From positions 90,420,898 to 90,484,897 of the forward strand of contig NC_134457.1 of the NCBI RefSeq assembly GCF_047948215.1: a stretch of DNA of 64,000 nt, given 5' to 3'. The notes beneath the pieces are model-generated. The model saw nothing but the letters and a program-made list of their open reading frames with translations, was not told the origin of the DNA and did no database searches. The stretch comes from Lycorma delicatula. Its lineage: Eukaryota; Arthropoda; Insecta; Hemiptera; Fulgoridae. Positions 47,180 through 61,539 of the stretch are shown here, one piece after another. How positions within the stretch are numbered: position 1 is the first letter of the stretch; each line of letters starts with the position of its first letter. Both the position numbers and the translations under genes were made by a program.

Positions 47180-49385
47180 TAGCAGTTGTTAAAAAACAGT
47201 TTAGATCCGGAGTAACAGTGCAAGGTGAAAAGATAAAGATGTTAAGATTTGCTGATGATATAGTAATTCTAGCTGAGAGTAAAACAGTTTAGAAGAAACA
47301 ATGAATGGCATGGATGACGTAGTCCAGACGGTATCCGTTTTGGATTGGACTTTTTTTAAATTATCGCTAATTTTTGCTTTAATGCCTCTGGAATATTATC
47401 AGAAATGATTATTTCATTATGTGCTTAGTAGAAAAAGGTGTGCTTAATTTTTATTAAACAAAATGGTAAAAAAAATCCAAAAATATCCATTTTTCTCCAA
47501 TTTCCCTATGTAACTCAATAACTATACATTTTAGAGAAAAGATCAAAAAAGAAAAAAATATTTATTAAATTTTACACACAATATCATCAGTTGCAAATCT
47601 AAAAATAAGTTATTATTGATGCAAAAATTGCAGTAACTGTCAAAAAAATGAGACTTTTTGGGAATTTTTCAAACATTGTGCTATTTTAACAAACAAAATT
47701 ATTGTTTTTCTTTTGAATTGATGTCTTGTAAGCTAAAAAGTTCAAATATAATATTGGCAAATGCAAATTATTGCTAAATATAGGTATATTAATTTATCAA
47801 TAATAATTTATTCCAAAAGTTGCACAATGGTGGACAGCTTTGATCAGTTTTATCTTCGGAGATAATTAACAAATCAAAACTTTTTTTAAAGAAGCGTCTT
47901 TCTAAAAACTTTTAAGCTGTTCGTTTTAAAATTAATTTAGATAAAAATTTGAGAAGATATTCAATTTGTTTAAAATAAAAAAAAAAACTGCAAGTATGTT
48001 TGAAAAATTCCCTAAACTCTCCTAAGTAACCAACTTAAATTTTTTAATCTTTAATCTAAAGATTTAATAATTTAAATGCATCTGAAAGTTTGAGTTCTAT
48101 TTTATGTGTGACTAAATTTCAAGTATTTAGAGACTTTATTTCATGTTCTACAGAATTTGGAAAACGCATTTTTTTTAAAATCTGGATTGCAAAATTATTA
48201 TGTAAAAACTGTTGAACCAATTTTGTTGAAATTTGGTGTGTTGATTTATCATATCAAAAAGTTCTTTGAGGCAAAATCAGAAGGTCCTATGTATAATATA
48301 AGTACTCGAAAAAAATTCCCAAAAAATCTTGTTTTTGGTTTTCATTTTTTGACAGTTTTATTTTTGCATTTTTGCAATAATATATTTTTTGATTTGCAAC
48401 CGATGATGTTGTCTGTAAATATTGAAACTTTTTCTCTCTCTATCTTTTTTCTAAAATCAACAATTATGCAGTTATCTGGGGAAATAGGAGAAAAATTGAT
48501 ATTTTTGCCATTTGTTTTCATTTGTTTAATAAAAATTTAAGCACACCTTTTTCAACTGGTGCATAACAAAATAATCTTCATTTCTGATGATATTCCAGAG
48601 GGATTAAAGCAAAAATTTGTAATCATATAGAAAAAGTCCAAATTTGCCCATTTTAAAACAGATACAAACTGGACTAGGCAAGAGAAAGTACTACGCAAGA
48701 ACTATGAAAATAAACAAGAAGAAATTGAAAGTAATGATGTAGTAGAAATGAAGTAGATAGACTACTGAATATAAAAATAGGATGAAAAAAGACTATGGAG
48801 GTAGAAGAATTTTCTTATTTGGGAAGTAGAATTACTAAAGATGGATGAAGCAGGAGTGATATAAAATGCCAAATAACACAGGCGACATGAGCTTTCAGTA
48901 AGAAATATAACTTGCTTTCATCAAAAATTAATTTAAACATCAGGAAAACATTTTTGAAAGTATATGCTTGGAGCATAGCTTTATATGGAAGTGAAACTTG
49001 ACGATCAGAGTAACTGAGAAGTAAAGATTAGAAGATTTTGAAATGTGGTGCTTTAGGAGAATGTTAAAAATCAGATGGGTGGATAGTGACAAATGAAGAG
49101 GTGTTGCGGCAGATTCATGAAGAAAGAAACATTGGGAAAAATATAGGTAAAAGAAGAGTTACACTTATGGCCACATCTTAAGGCATCCTGGAATAGTCGC
49201 TTTGATATTGGAAGGACGGGAAGGAAGATGGGAAAAATTGTGAAGGCTGGCAACATTTGGAATATGTAAAAAAATTGTTAGGGGTGTAGGATGTAGGAAG
49301 TATACCGAAATTAAATGACTGGCACTACATAGGGAATCTTGGAGAGTTGCATCAAACCAGTCAAATGACTGAAGACAAAAAAATC
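47180..49385 (+). mobile_element. 5'-truncated LINE (same family as 61.5-63.4 kb), split by an insertion
   Basis: 47195-47300 reads FRSGVTVQGEKIKMLRFADD followed by IVILAESK, the RT active site. After the insertion, 48677-49385 matches the 3' part of the LINE at 61504-62230: CYLGS-like YLGSRITKDG, the FEMWCFRRMLK block, MRWVD, and the end CAAATGACTGAAGACAAAAA. Many stops. 5' truncation is typical of LINE copies. Confidence 0.8.
47322..48674. mobile_element. TIR element with very long inverted arms, inserted in the LINE
   Basis: The ends are GTCCAGACGGTATCCGTTTT and, inverted, GTCCAGTTTGTATCTGTTTT, with TA at both borders (47320-47321 and 48675-48676). The inverted similarity does not stop at the ends. 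It runs inward for several hundred bases on each side, through words such as CTCTGGAATAT, AAGGTGTGCTTAA, TTTTTCTCC.ATTTCCC and ATCATC.GTTGCAAATC. No transposase frame is visible; the 127-codon frame at 48157-48540 lies in the right arm and looks accidental. Probably a non-autonomous DNA transposon. Confidence 0.75.
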
Positions 49386-52390
<3,005 letters not shown>

Positions 52391-52554
52391 CACCTTTTTT
52401 TTACCCCCTACATCCCTGGGCTGGACATCCAATTAAGTATACTCGGCCCAGAGACGTGTCTTTTGACTCTAAGGCGGTCTTCCCGCCCACCGGTTTTACA
52501 CCCGGCACGGCAGGTCAACCGCCCCGGTACTAGATCTTTTCTTGCCTGCCTCTA

Positions 52555-52604
52555 ATTCCCGTCGACGAGGGCAAAGCCCGGGCTTTGCCCTCGTCGACGG
52601 GAAT
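52555..52604. repeat. Perfect 50-bp palindrome in the R1-like 3' UTR
   Basis: Each 25-base half is the exact reverse complement of the other, with no spacer (centre GCCCGGGC; arms end ATTCCCGTCGACGAGG...). On RNA it would form a long hairpin with hardly any loop. Confidence 0.95.
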
Positions 52605-52859
52605 AGCCGGCTATGCCGTTCCCCACCCCCGCCGATAGAAACCGGGTCTCGGTCTTTATGCCATTTGCCTCAAACCGGTGCGACCAGCACAAGGAGCGCG
52701 CGCACCCCCAAAACCAGCCACGCCGGCCGGGTCTAGGTCTTTTAATTTTATCCCCGCGAAATCTCCCCGGAGTCCCCGTCCCCTCACCGAAACCTGCACG
52801 CCAGGGCATACAGGCTCTCAGAGACGGGGCTGTCCACCTATCCCTATTTACGATTGAAC

Positions 52860-54801
52860 CTAACGATTCCTTCGTCGCGCCTCCTCTTCCTTAGTGCGAA
52901 GATCCGTACCGGCGAAATTGTTAAAAACGTTCCAGTTCTGCTCCCTCCTTAGCGACCACTCTACTATGATATTCGCGTTCAGGTTATTGACTGCTATGAA
53001 TTGTCTGTATTGTGCCCATCTTCGGCATTCGAACATCGTATGCTCTGCGTCGTTCACCTCCTGGCAGTAGTCGCAGTTGGGTGTGTCTCTCTTGCCGAAT
53101 CTTTTTAAATAGTAACCAATACATCCATGACCCGACATCATCTGTGTTATGTAAAAGTTCACCTCGCCATGTTGGCGATCCAGCCATGCGTCCAAATCAC
53201 TTATTAACCTTCTGGTCCAGGCCGCAGCGTTAGTCTCTGCCCATACTTCCTTCCACCACTGTCGAGTCATCGCCTCGGTCTCAGGTCTACTACACCCTTC
53301 CGCTCTCGCTTTCCTGCTCTTGATCTGAAGTTCTATCGGCGGGACCGACGCAAGCACACATATAGCTTCATATGACAGAGTACGATACCCTGCCACCACT
53401 CCCAACAATGCCGTTCTGTGCATTCTTCGCAGTTTATCCTTGTTTCTTTGTATCCTGATTGCATCAGCCCAAACCGGCGCCGCGTATAACGCCGCAGACA
53501 CCGCCGCCGACGCAATCAGTTTCCGTTTGGAAGCCCCCGGTACTGTATGTTCCACGAATAATCTCCTGATGGCTTTTATGGTGAGCCCTACTTTTTTGCA
53601 CACATTTTCTATATGCCCACGAAACTTGAGACTTTATCTATTGTCATCCCTAGGTATTTTGTATCCTTGACCTCAGTTATAACCTCTCCACGGATCACGA
53701 CCCGAACGCCGCGCAGTCTTCTCCTACCCGTGAAGAGGATACACTTGCTTTTTGCCGGGGACACCGCCATGTTGTTGTTTATTAGCCAGTTGTCTATGAG
53801 TTGGAGGGAGCGATTTGCTTTATCCTCTGCATCACCAATTTCCTTATCTTCCACCAATAGTGCAATGTCGTCAGCGTAAGTGACTACGCTGACTCCTTCC
53901 GGATAAGGCAACCGGAGCACCCGGTCGTAAAAGATGTTCCATAGCAAGGGGCCTAACACAGACCCCTGCGGAACTCCACCGAAGACCGGAAATCTCACCA
54001 CCTCCTCCAAAGTGCGAACCTCCGGGAATCTATCAGACAGGTAGCAGTCAACCTGGTTTAGCAAGTGGTCACTAACATTCATTTCTCTGAGCGCCGCTAC
54101 AATGGCCGTCCACGGTACCGATTTTTGATATCTAATTGGACCATCAATGGGATCCTTCTGGCCCTCCAAGTACCGCTCCGTACCTCCGCCGCCCAGCTAA
54201 CTACCCTGTTTATCGCATCCAGTGTCGAACGGCCCTTACGGAATCCATATTGCTCCAAATGTAGGCTTCCGTTTAGGTCCAGCTCCTCTTGGATCCTGGT
54301 AGCAAGAAGTCTCTCAGCAGCCTTACCCATATTATTTATGAGGCTGATAGGACGGTACTCGCAAACGCCTGGGTTTGTATTCAGTTTGGGAATAAAAAAC
54401 GTCCTGGCCTCCTTCCAGCATTGAGGGAAAGTGCGGTGTTGCAGCCCATAACTCAAAATGTCCGTCATCTCCCATGGTACTATTCTAGCCAGGCCTTTAA
54501 TGACCGCTGCCGGAACTCCATCTGGGCCCGGACTCTTGTTATTTAACTTGTTAATTGCGGCAATCACCTCATCCTGTGCGAACCTGCCACGTTCGCACAA
54601 GACTGTCTCCCGTCTTATCTCCTCCTCCCGTGGGAAAAGTACGGACATCTGGCGCGCCGCTTCGTCCTCATTCAGCGCAGGCACTTGCCTCCCCAATCGC
54701 TTCATTACTATTTGGAAGGCTCGCCTCCACGGGTCAGCATCGAGCTCACCACACAGTTCCCTCCACTTAAATCTCTTGGCGTTCTTAATCAGGTAGTTCA
54801 A
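52860..54801 (-). pseudogene. R1-like ORF2, reverse transcriptase and C-terminal domain
   Basis: 54801-54097 gives the RT start (NNKSPGPDGVPAAVIKGLA, YRPISLINNMGKAAE, LEQYGFRKGRSTLDAI, MVQLDIKN). In motif A the expected DIKNAFNSVPW has lost several bases, shifting the frame. 54169-53609 continues SVPWTAIVAAL, GVPQGSVLGPLLWNIFYD and VVTYADDIALLVED, with the YADD active site intact. A shift near 53630 leads to 53603-52860, with a C-terminal zinc knuckle CDYCQEVNDAEHTMFEC. The stop is a TAG at 52860. Confidence 0.85.
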
Positions 54802-54809
54802 CGTTTACC

Positions 54810-55742
54810 GAGCCGTCTTATATGCCTCCATAGTTTGTTCAATCTGAACCTCCCTGTCTAGCTTGTAATCTTTGGGCCGTTCGTTTATTTCGCTGAAGTA
54901 TGATTCTTTGTTCGGCGATCTCCTGGTTCCACCAGTATCTATGCAGGGTGGTATCTATGCTCCGTTTCCGGTATGCTGGAAATTTCGTTTGAGATTATTT
55001 CTTGGAGGACCTCCGGATCCAACCTTCTGCCGTCAGAGATTTTGCGTGCCGCTCTCTCCACAATTATGTTCACCTGTCTGCTAGTGAGTCTTCTTGTCGG
55101 GTTCCGTACAGCAGGGGTCGCCGAACAGACGTGTATTATCAAGGAGACCGCAAGGTGATCACTCCCGATCTCCTCTTCCAAAACTCGGAATTCGGTTCTA
55201 TCAGTGACCATTCTCCCATCCACGATCACCAGATCGAGGATGGATTCATGGCCCCTCGCTCGATAAGTCGGAGTTCCGTCGTTCAGGCATGTGCTACTGG
55301 TAGCTGCAAGGAAGTCCTCCAGGACATTTCCTCTGTTATTCGTGGTCCCAGCGCCCGCCGCCACTGTCCTACAGTTGAAGTCCCCCAAAATAATAGCTCT
55401 CTTGGGGGACTGCATAACCAAGCGTTGCAACTGTGTCGTCCGGTGTTGGTACTCTTCAACGGACACATTAGGGCTAATGTAGACACCGTGCATAATATGC
55501 TCTTCCAATTCCACGGCTACCACACCCTGCGCTCTGTGATACAGACTAAAGTCCCTAATGCCTGTTGCTCGCTTCATCGCGACGTCCCCCGACATATCAG
55601 ACACCCACTGTGAGTGAGCGGCCGCGAGGACATTTAGCTCGGTAGCCACAATAAAATCAAAACACCCACGGTTGGCAATCTTCTCCACCAGATAATTGGC
55701 GAGGAGACTGCGGTTGTGATTCGATAACAGGATCCTTAACAT
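54810..55742 (-). pseudogene. R1-like ORF2, APE endonuclease domain and linker
   Basis: From ATG 55742 the frame runs to 54939. It reads MLRILLSNHNRSLLANYLVE, ATELN (active-site Glu region), IILGDFNCRT, the GHESILDLVIV block and IGSDHLAVSL, which are the conserved endonuclease motifs with GDFN and SDH. After about 54940 the linker continues in other frames (YWWNQEIAEQRIIL, then EQTMEAYKTAR) and ends at a TAA at about 54807. Two frameshifts. Confidence 0.8.
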
Positions 55743-57231
55743 GTCTTACAACAATCGGAGCTGCCGGTCCTGTCCGTCGAGCTCTTACAGTTTAGGCACC
55801 TATTGGCCTCTCGAAATTCTCGAATAAGGTGCCCCGCACCGCCACAGTTGTAGCATAAGCTATCACGGTCAGGACCCTTGCAATTTCTGCTACCGTGCCC
55901 AATATCCCAGCATCGATGGCAGCGCTCATTTTGTGTTCTGATATACGTCCGACAGTGGACCCACCCCACCCGAAGCCTAGAGGCAACCAGCTTGGTCGCC
56001 CCTCTGTGAGTAGTGATGACCGTAGCACTTTTTGTTTCTCCATATGCACCTCTTAGAGATGTTATTCTATAGCTTTCCTCTTTGCCAAGGACCCTGTCTA
56101 GCGCCTCCTTTATTTCGTTTTCCGTGGTGTCATACTCCAGATCTTTAATATGCACCACGGTTCTTCTGTTGCCTCTCGTACGAAGATCCACCTGTAGATC
56201 TGCCGCTCGGTCTCTTAACATATTAGTAAATTCGCCGGCCTTTTTGGTTCCTTGGATTCGAACCTCCATTTCCTGGTTGCGGCCCTTTCTAATTGATAGG
56301 ACTTCTACTGCTTCCTCCCTGGAGACTCTGTCCTTGACTGTTTTTAAGAGGTCAGCATACGACTTCCCAGGTGCTCTCACCACCACTGTCTTACTCTCCG
56401 TCACCGGTGGGGCAGCCCTACGTACAGAAGCCGATCGCGATCTGGCTCGTGTTTGATCCCCCAAATTAGGAAGGATCATTTTTGGAGGCGATTTTTTCTC
56501 CCGTGACAGGTAAATAACTATTTTCCTTATAAATATACCCTCCGGTTCAGGCGGTATGACGAATACCACTTCCTCGGGTTTACTGACGACCCTCCTCATG
56601 GCCTTAATCACTTGCGCTGCGGCTGCCTTTTCTCCTTCTTCGGTGCTGTACACCACCGTGTACCTTGTACCCCTCGAGGTAACACAGTTGTCCTCCAACA
56701 CGGTGGAGTCCTGGATGATCATGGCCGCTGGTTTGGTGCCATGAAACTGGCTGCCGGGTCTCGTCTTGGTCAAGTTAACATACTGGCAGCTGTCCTCCCC
56801 AGGCGTTAAGTTGGTCACCTGGGTAAGCCTGTTCATCGCCCAGGTTGACCATATGCTTGGCAGTCTCTCTAATAGTTGGTCATCAGTAAGGTCTTGTTCT
56901 AGAATATCGTCCTCCCTGTGGGGTCTATCCGTTTGTGTCCCCTGCGTATTGGTGTCAACACCAGCCGCTTCCTCCTCTACCAGTTGAAGCTCCTTGTAAA
57001 TCTCAGATAACTCCCGCTCATGCGCTTTCATAAAAGCCGGGCTGGATTTACCTAGGCCTTGGCGTAATTGTAGTAGGGCGTGTCCCAGTCTACATGCAAT
57101 ATTCTTAAGAGTTAGCGGGGATCCTCCTCCTCGGATGAGCCCGCCCTGGCCCGTTTAACGCTTTTTGTCTCCGTAATCCTCCAAGTTTTCTTTACCTGTG
57201 TCCTTGAAGACCCTGAGGCACTTACCTCCAT
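55736..57231 (-). pseudogene. R1-like ORF1 (gag-like, zinc knuckles), one frameshift
   Basis: The open frame 57031-55736 gives 431 aa. Upstream sequence keeps coding in a shifted frame back to an ATG at 57231 (MEVSASGSSRTQVKKTWRI), so the original start is probably there, with a frameshift near 57120. The C-terminus holds CHRCWDIGHGSRNC and CYNCGGAGHLIREF, then CLNC...C. The second knuckle lacks its last Cys (Phe instead). ORF1 proteins of this clade bind the element RNA. Its stop overlaps the ORF2 start in ATGTTAA. Confidence 0.8.
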
Positions 57232-57334
57232 GGGGTTGATGGATATTAACTATTTTGGTGTTTTTGGGTTCTCCGCCCAATTCCTATTACTTTAAGACCC
57301 CACAAAAGGGGTTCAAAATTTTCAAATTTGGGGG

Positions 57335-57640
57335 CCCAAAATTGGGCAAAATGTTTTGGGGGCACCAGAAGATGTACAATCTTATGATTTGTCCAGAACC
57401 GGGAGGATGTTCCTCTAGGCCCACCCAGTCAAAAGCTATTTGAGATCAAAGTTTCCCCAATTACTAGGCGGTTTGACTGAAAAATTTCCCAATTTGGGAA
57501 AAGTTTTTTGGGGCGCCAAAAGATGCACAAACTCGTGATTCGCCTAGATCCGAAAGGATTTTGTTCTAAACGCACCCGTTCAAAAGTTATTAAGGTTTGA
57601 AGTTTCCCTAATAACTGAGCAGTTTGACTTAGAACAAATT
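57335..57640 (-). repeat. Two diverged tandem repeats of about 153 bp
   Basis: Units 57335-57487 and 57488-57640 share CCAAAAGATGCACAA-type, GATTTG/GATTCG..C.AGA.CCG, TTCAAAAG.TATT and GTTTGACT words in the same order. They lie directly 5' of the ORF1 start and may be promoter repeats. Confidence 0.65.
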
Positions 57641-57799
57641 TGTCACTTGTCTTACAGCAAACAACGAAATATTTTCTAAGTTGTTTACTTCTATTGACAG
57701 GCCTGTATTGTTCTGCCAATCGACCTAGAAAATATTCAGCTGTATATCTTACAGTTAACCAATGTTTAACCTATAAATTATTTTAAATATTTATAAATA

Positions 57800-58100
57800 A
57801 TTTTCCAGTTCACCAAATCTCATGAAACTTTACGTACGTTTCTTGAACCCTTCCTCTTGAAAACTTATTAACTTCCAGAACCTGGCACCAAAAATTAACT
57901 GTCCAAAAAACACTCCTCCAGTACTTATATTCTTGTATAAGCCAAATGGCTTCGTAACCAAAAAAACGTAATAAAAATGTAATCCGTTGACCAAATCTCA
58001 CAAAATTTTAAACACTTGTCCGTTAACCTTTCCACTAAAATCCTATGTACTTTTCCGATAAAATATCATGGCAAATTAGAATAAAGTATATCAAAAAGAA
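57800..58100. repeat. Weaker repeat with period of about 178 bp
   Basis: CACCAAATCTCATGAAACTT (57811) and GACCAAATCTCACAAAATTT (57989) start two similar stretches. It could be a further 5' extension of the same element or a separate satellite remnant. Confidence 0.4.
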
Positions 58101-58184
58101 TAATCCAATTTCAAAAAGATATATTTCATAATAAAAATATATTACAACTGCAAAACAAATTACATAATATTCAAAAATGTTTTA

Positions 58185-59185
58185 AATTTCACTTACCAAG
58201 CTATAAATGTTCTATATGCTCTCTATCTTCTGCACAGAAAACACGATAGCTGAATTCTTGCACAACACTTTTTAAACAGAATTTATTTAGCTGAGATGTT
58301 GGTTTCAGCCTATCCACATCAGCAGGTAATGGTGGAACATAAACACTTTGTTTCACATATCTACACAAGAAAAAGTTACAAGGTGTAATGTCTGGGGATC
58401 TTGGGAGCTAAGAGTGTTTAGCCAAGTCTTGTGCTCCTGTACAGTCTATCCACCATTAAGAAGGTGTTTCATTTAGAAACCGATCAACTCAGCTGTATCC
58501 CATTCTGCTGAAAAATAAATCCTTGTCTTCGTTTAGTTTGGGAAAAGCCTGTTCTGGAGCAGCTCAAGAAAAGAATGCCCTTACTGTTTCCTAAAAAAAA
58601 GAGCCATACATTTTTTAATCAAAATCGCACAAAAAACATTAACTTTTGATAAATCTCGTTCCTGCTGTACAATCTTATTCAGATTCTCTAGCCCCCATTG
58701 CCAAACTCTGTAGCGTGAAACCTACCGCTTAAAATAAATTTTGCTTTATTACTAACATTGAACCATGGTAAAAACATATCTTCTTCTATTCAACTAAGAG
58801 CATGCCTCACAAATCTTTAGAAATTTTTTTGTCAATTACACGAAGAGCTTGTACCAGTTATAATTGGTACAGTCTCTAATAAACGTGTCGTCTTAACACA
58901 TGTCAAACAGTCATACGAGGGATCAACAAGTTCTTGGCTATTGCGTCAAGTAGCTGAAAAGTCTTGAATTTGCTATACATATTGTGCGTGGTTGCCCTGG
59001 ATTCTTCCCATTACATAAAAACCTTAATTCTTCAAATTGTTTATACCAGTGATGAAAAAATGTTCTTAGCCGATGGTGGATCGAACCTGAAACACTTGTC
59101 AAAATGCACACTGAATTATTATTTTGGACTCTTGCTAAATTGTAGAACACAAAATACTTCCTGTTCCACAGACATCATGTTGTTA
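58185..59185 (-). pseudogene. Tc1/mariner-like transposase pseudogene (DDE_3 group, DUF4817-like N-terminus)
   Basis: Reading the minus strand across frames: MMSVEQEVFCVLQFSKS, HHRLRTFFHHWYKQFEE, LCNGKNPGQPRT, then broken middle parts, and near the end SPDITPCNFFLCRYVKQSVY followed by VPPLPADVDRLK. Insect members read W...F..TGCLCKGKSPGRPR and PRSPDLTPCDFFLWGYVKD.VYVPPLP. At the last motif the catalytic Asp of TPCDFF is Asn here. Stops are frequent. Confidence 0.7.
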
Positions 59186-59589
59186 TGACTGAGGTTAGCA
59201 TACATTTGAGTGCTAGTATTGCAATCTGGCGGCCAGTGTTTGAAACTCGCAAGACACGCACTTTCAAACAGTGAAAATTTCATTCACCGATCATGCATGG
59301 TTGCAAAGGGGTATGATTTTGAAATCAAGTCAATCTTTTTAATATCACTGTTTATTTTATGTTTTCAATACAAATTACAACAATAGAAAAAAAAAATTTT
59401 AATGTTTCTCTAAGTGTGATACCATTTCTTGAATTGCTTTTTTGTGTGCATTACAGATCTGTAAATATAATTTTTCTACCACCCTTAGTTTTAAATAAAT
59501 TACGCTTCAAAAAAATGAAGGGAAAATGTAGTTAAAATTAGTAAAATTTATAATTTTCCCTGGCCATACCTATGTTAGAATGACTTCGC
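59186..59589. other. Spacer, no feature
   Basis: AT-rich with an A run at about 59387. Confidence 0.45.
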
Positions 59590-60690
59590 TGATGCTTTTC
59601 TTTTATTAATAGCCTCAGGCACATCCTGAATTAATGTTCAACAGTAATCAGCTAGCATGTTAGTATTCCATTTCCCTTTATAGCAGCTTTCCATCACTGA
59701 AATGTCTTGGTGGAATTCACTGTGTCCGTCACTTACGTCTCCAAGGTTGTCCAGGAAAAATCCAGATATGAGTGAAGGAAATGTATTTTCAAAGACATAT
59801 TACATCTCACAACTATGTATGAAGTAAGAAGTTGATTAACAATATTGTGGTAACTGTTGAATTTTTGTTTACCAAGAAACTTTTTACAAACGTCTTTAAA
59901 TGAAGCCCAAGCTGCACTTTCTGCATTATTTAGCATTGAGTTAAATACATCATCTTTGACCATCTCTCTTATTTGAGGACCAACAAATATTCCTTCTTTA
60001 ATTTTTCCTTCACTTACACTTGGAAATTTCTGCCTGATGTACAAAAATCCGGGACTATCCTTCTTCAATGGTTTTAAAAAAATTTTTCATTAGCCCTAGC
60101 TTGGTATGGTGAGAGGGTAAAAATATTTTTATGTGTTCAACTAAGGACTCATGAATAATACTTTTCCCATTTGGAGTTAAGTTGTCTCGTTTCTTCCACT
60201 CTTTGGTAACATAATGTTTATCCCTAGTTTGGCTTTCCCATTTGCAAAGAAAACACATGTACTTAGTATAGCCTAACTGCATGCCTAAGAAAATAGCTAT
60301 AACTTTCAAATCACCACATATGTTCCAGCTATGTTTTTTATAATTTACTTTTTCAAGAATGTCTTTCATCACTTCATGTGTCTCTTTCAAATTAATACCA
60401 TAAGCAATTGATATCGAAGGATATTTGTTACCTTGTTTAGTAGAACCACTTTTAAACTATACTTGGACAAATCTATGAAAAGGTGCCAGTCCTCAGGACT
60501 GGCACCTTTATTGATTTTCATCAATAAAGTACTGAGAAAGTTCTTTTTGTCGACTTCGAAAGTCCGAAATTGTACACCAATTTTACATTGAAAGTACAAA
60601 TGATATGCTTTTTTAATTAAAAATGCAATGTTTTTTCTATTTGGTTTTATGGTAAACTCACCACATACATAGCAAAAGGCATTCACATCA
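59590..60690 (-). pseudogene. Second copy of the uncharacterised multicopy gene family, C-terminal two thirds
   Basis: Three frames in a row (60686-60387, 60390-60055, 60068-59733) read as one protein with two small frameshifts. It starts MNAFCYVCGEFTIKPNRKNI, then jumps to SPEDWHLFIDLSKYSLKVVL, VICVDLK-like NICGDLKVIAIFLGMQLGY, TKYMCFLCKWESQTRDKHYV, PSHHTKLGLMKNFFKTI, QKFPSVSEGKIKEGIFVGPQ, CNMSLKIHFLHSYLD, and FHQDISVMESCYKGKWN. It continues past the third frame to about 59590 (MLADYC, NKRKASAKSF). The CYVCG start occurs in the fragment at 1165 too. The middle of the protein is deleted between residues of about 35 and 40. CFLCKWE and CYVCG suggest metal binding. Function unknown. Confidence 0.65.
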
Positions 60691-61503
60691 TTTACACAAT
60701 TTTGAGGTATTAGGACACTGCAGCACTGTTAACAAACTTAGGACAGCAATAAGACTGAGCAAAATTAATTAAGTCCTAAATCCAGTGCTTAATACAAACA
60801 ACACAGCTGTGTTTTCAGCTACATTTTTTGACATGCACAGACATGATTAATCTTGTCCATGAAGGCTCACTCTTTGCTATTAGATGTGAGTCATAATATG
60901 TGACTACGATATGATTTAATTCTTTGTCTAGCATTGTTTAATTATAGCTTACAAATTATGTTAACAAAGTTAAACATTAAAAAATGAGCTAACAAAATAC
61001 AAGATAGAAGCTTTAAATGCTAAATATACATTGAAAAATGAAAAAAAATCCTTTAATTAAAATTTAAAAATTAAAAAAAAATAGTGGGTAATAGAAAGAT
61101 TCTTAGTTCATATTTGATTTCAGCATCAAAAAACAGGTTAAAATCATGTATCGCATGTTAGGAAACAAAAATTATGTTTTTCAGTGTAATATATGGCTAC
61201 ATTTTTTCTTTTTTTTATTGTTACTATCATTGAAGCCATTAAAATATTCCTTAAAATAAATAATGGGAATATTTTTGAGTGATAAGCGTGCCTTAGGCAC
61301 ACCCTCGGCAGTTAGGCCTGGTGAGGAGCGTCTCGGAATGGGATTATTAGGTGTCGAAAATTGATTACCACTTGTGTAAAAATATTTTTTTTGAATGATG
61401 AAAATTGTTATAATAAAAGTTAAATTAGAAATTTAACTCTAGAAATTGATACTACCGAATCGGGATTTTCCACTAGTGATTGTTACTTTCCAGTGCCTAC
61501 TTT
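60691..61503. other. No gene recognised
   Basis: AT-rich apart from a GC-rich patch at 61285-61345 (GCGTGCCTTAGGCACACCCT, GTGAGGAGCGTCTCGGAATG) that does not match any RNA or repeat I know. Confidence 0.4.
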
Positions 61504-61539
61504 TTGGTTATTTTTTTTTTTTTTTTGTCTTCAGTCATT

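Larger units (their letters stand above)
52391..57640 (-). mobile_element. R1-clade non-LTR retrotransposon, nearly full length, inactive
   Basis: A GC-rich island (over half G+C by eye) in an AT-rich region. On the minus strand, in order: tandem repeats, ORF1 with CCHC knuckles, ORF2 with endonuclease, reverse transcriptase and C-terminal zinc knuckle, a 3' UTR with a perfect palindrome, and an A-rich end (TAAAAAAAA, 52400-52392). This layout is that of the R1 clade. R1 itself targets 28S rDNA; no rDNA is adjacent here, so it is a relative with another target or a dispersed copy. At least five frameshifts or stops make it inactive. Confidence 0.85.

Noticed and set aside
48157..48540. 127-codon Phe/Leu-rich frame
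   Set aside because: It lies in one arm of the inverted-repeat element and has low-complexity composition. The other arm does not keep it.
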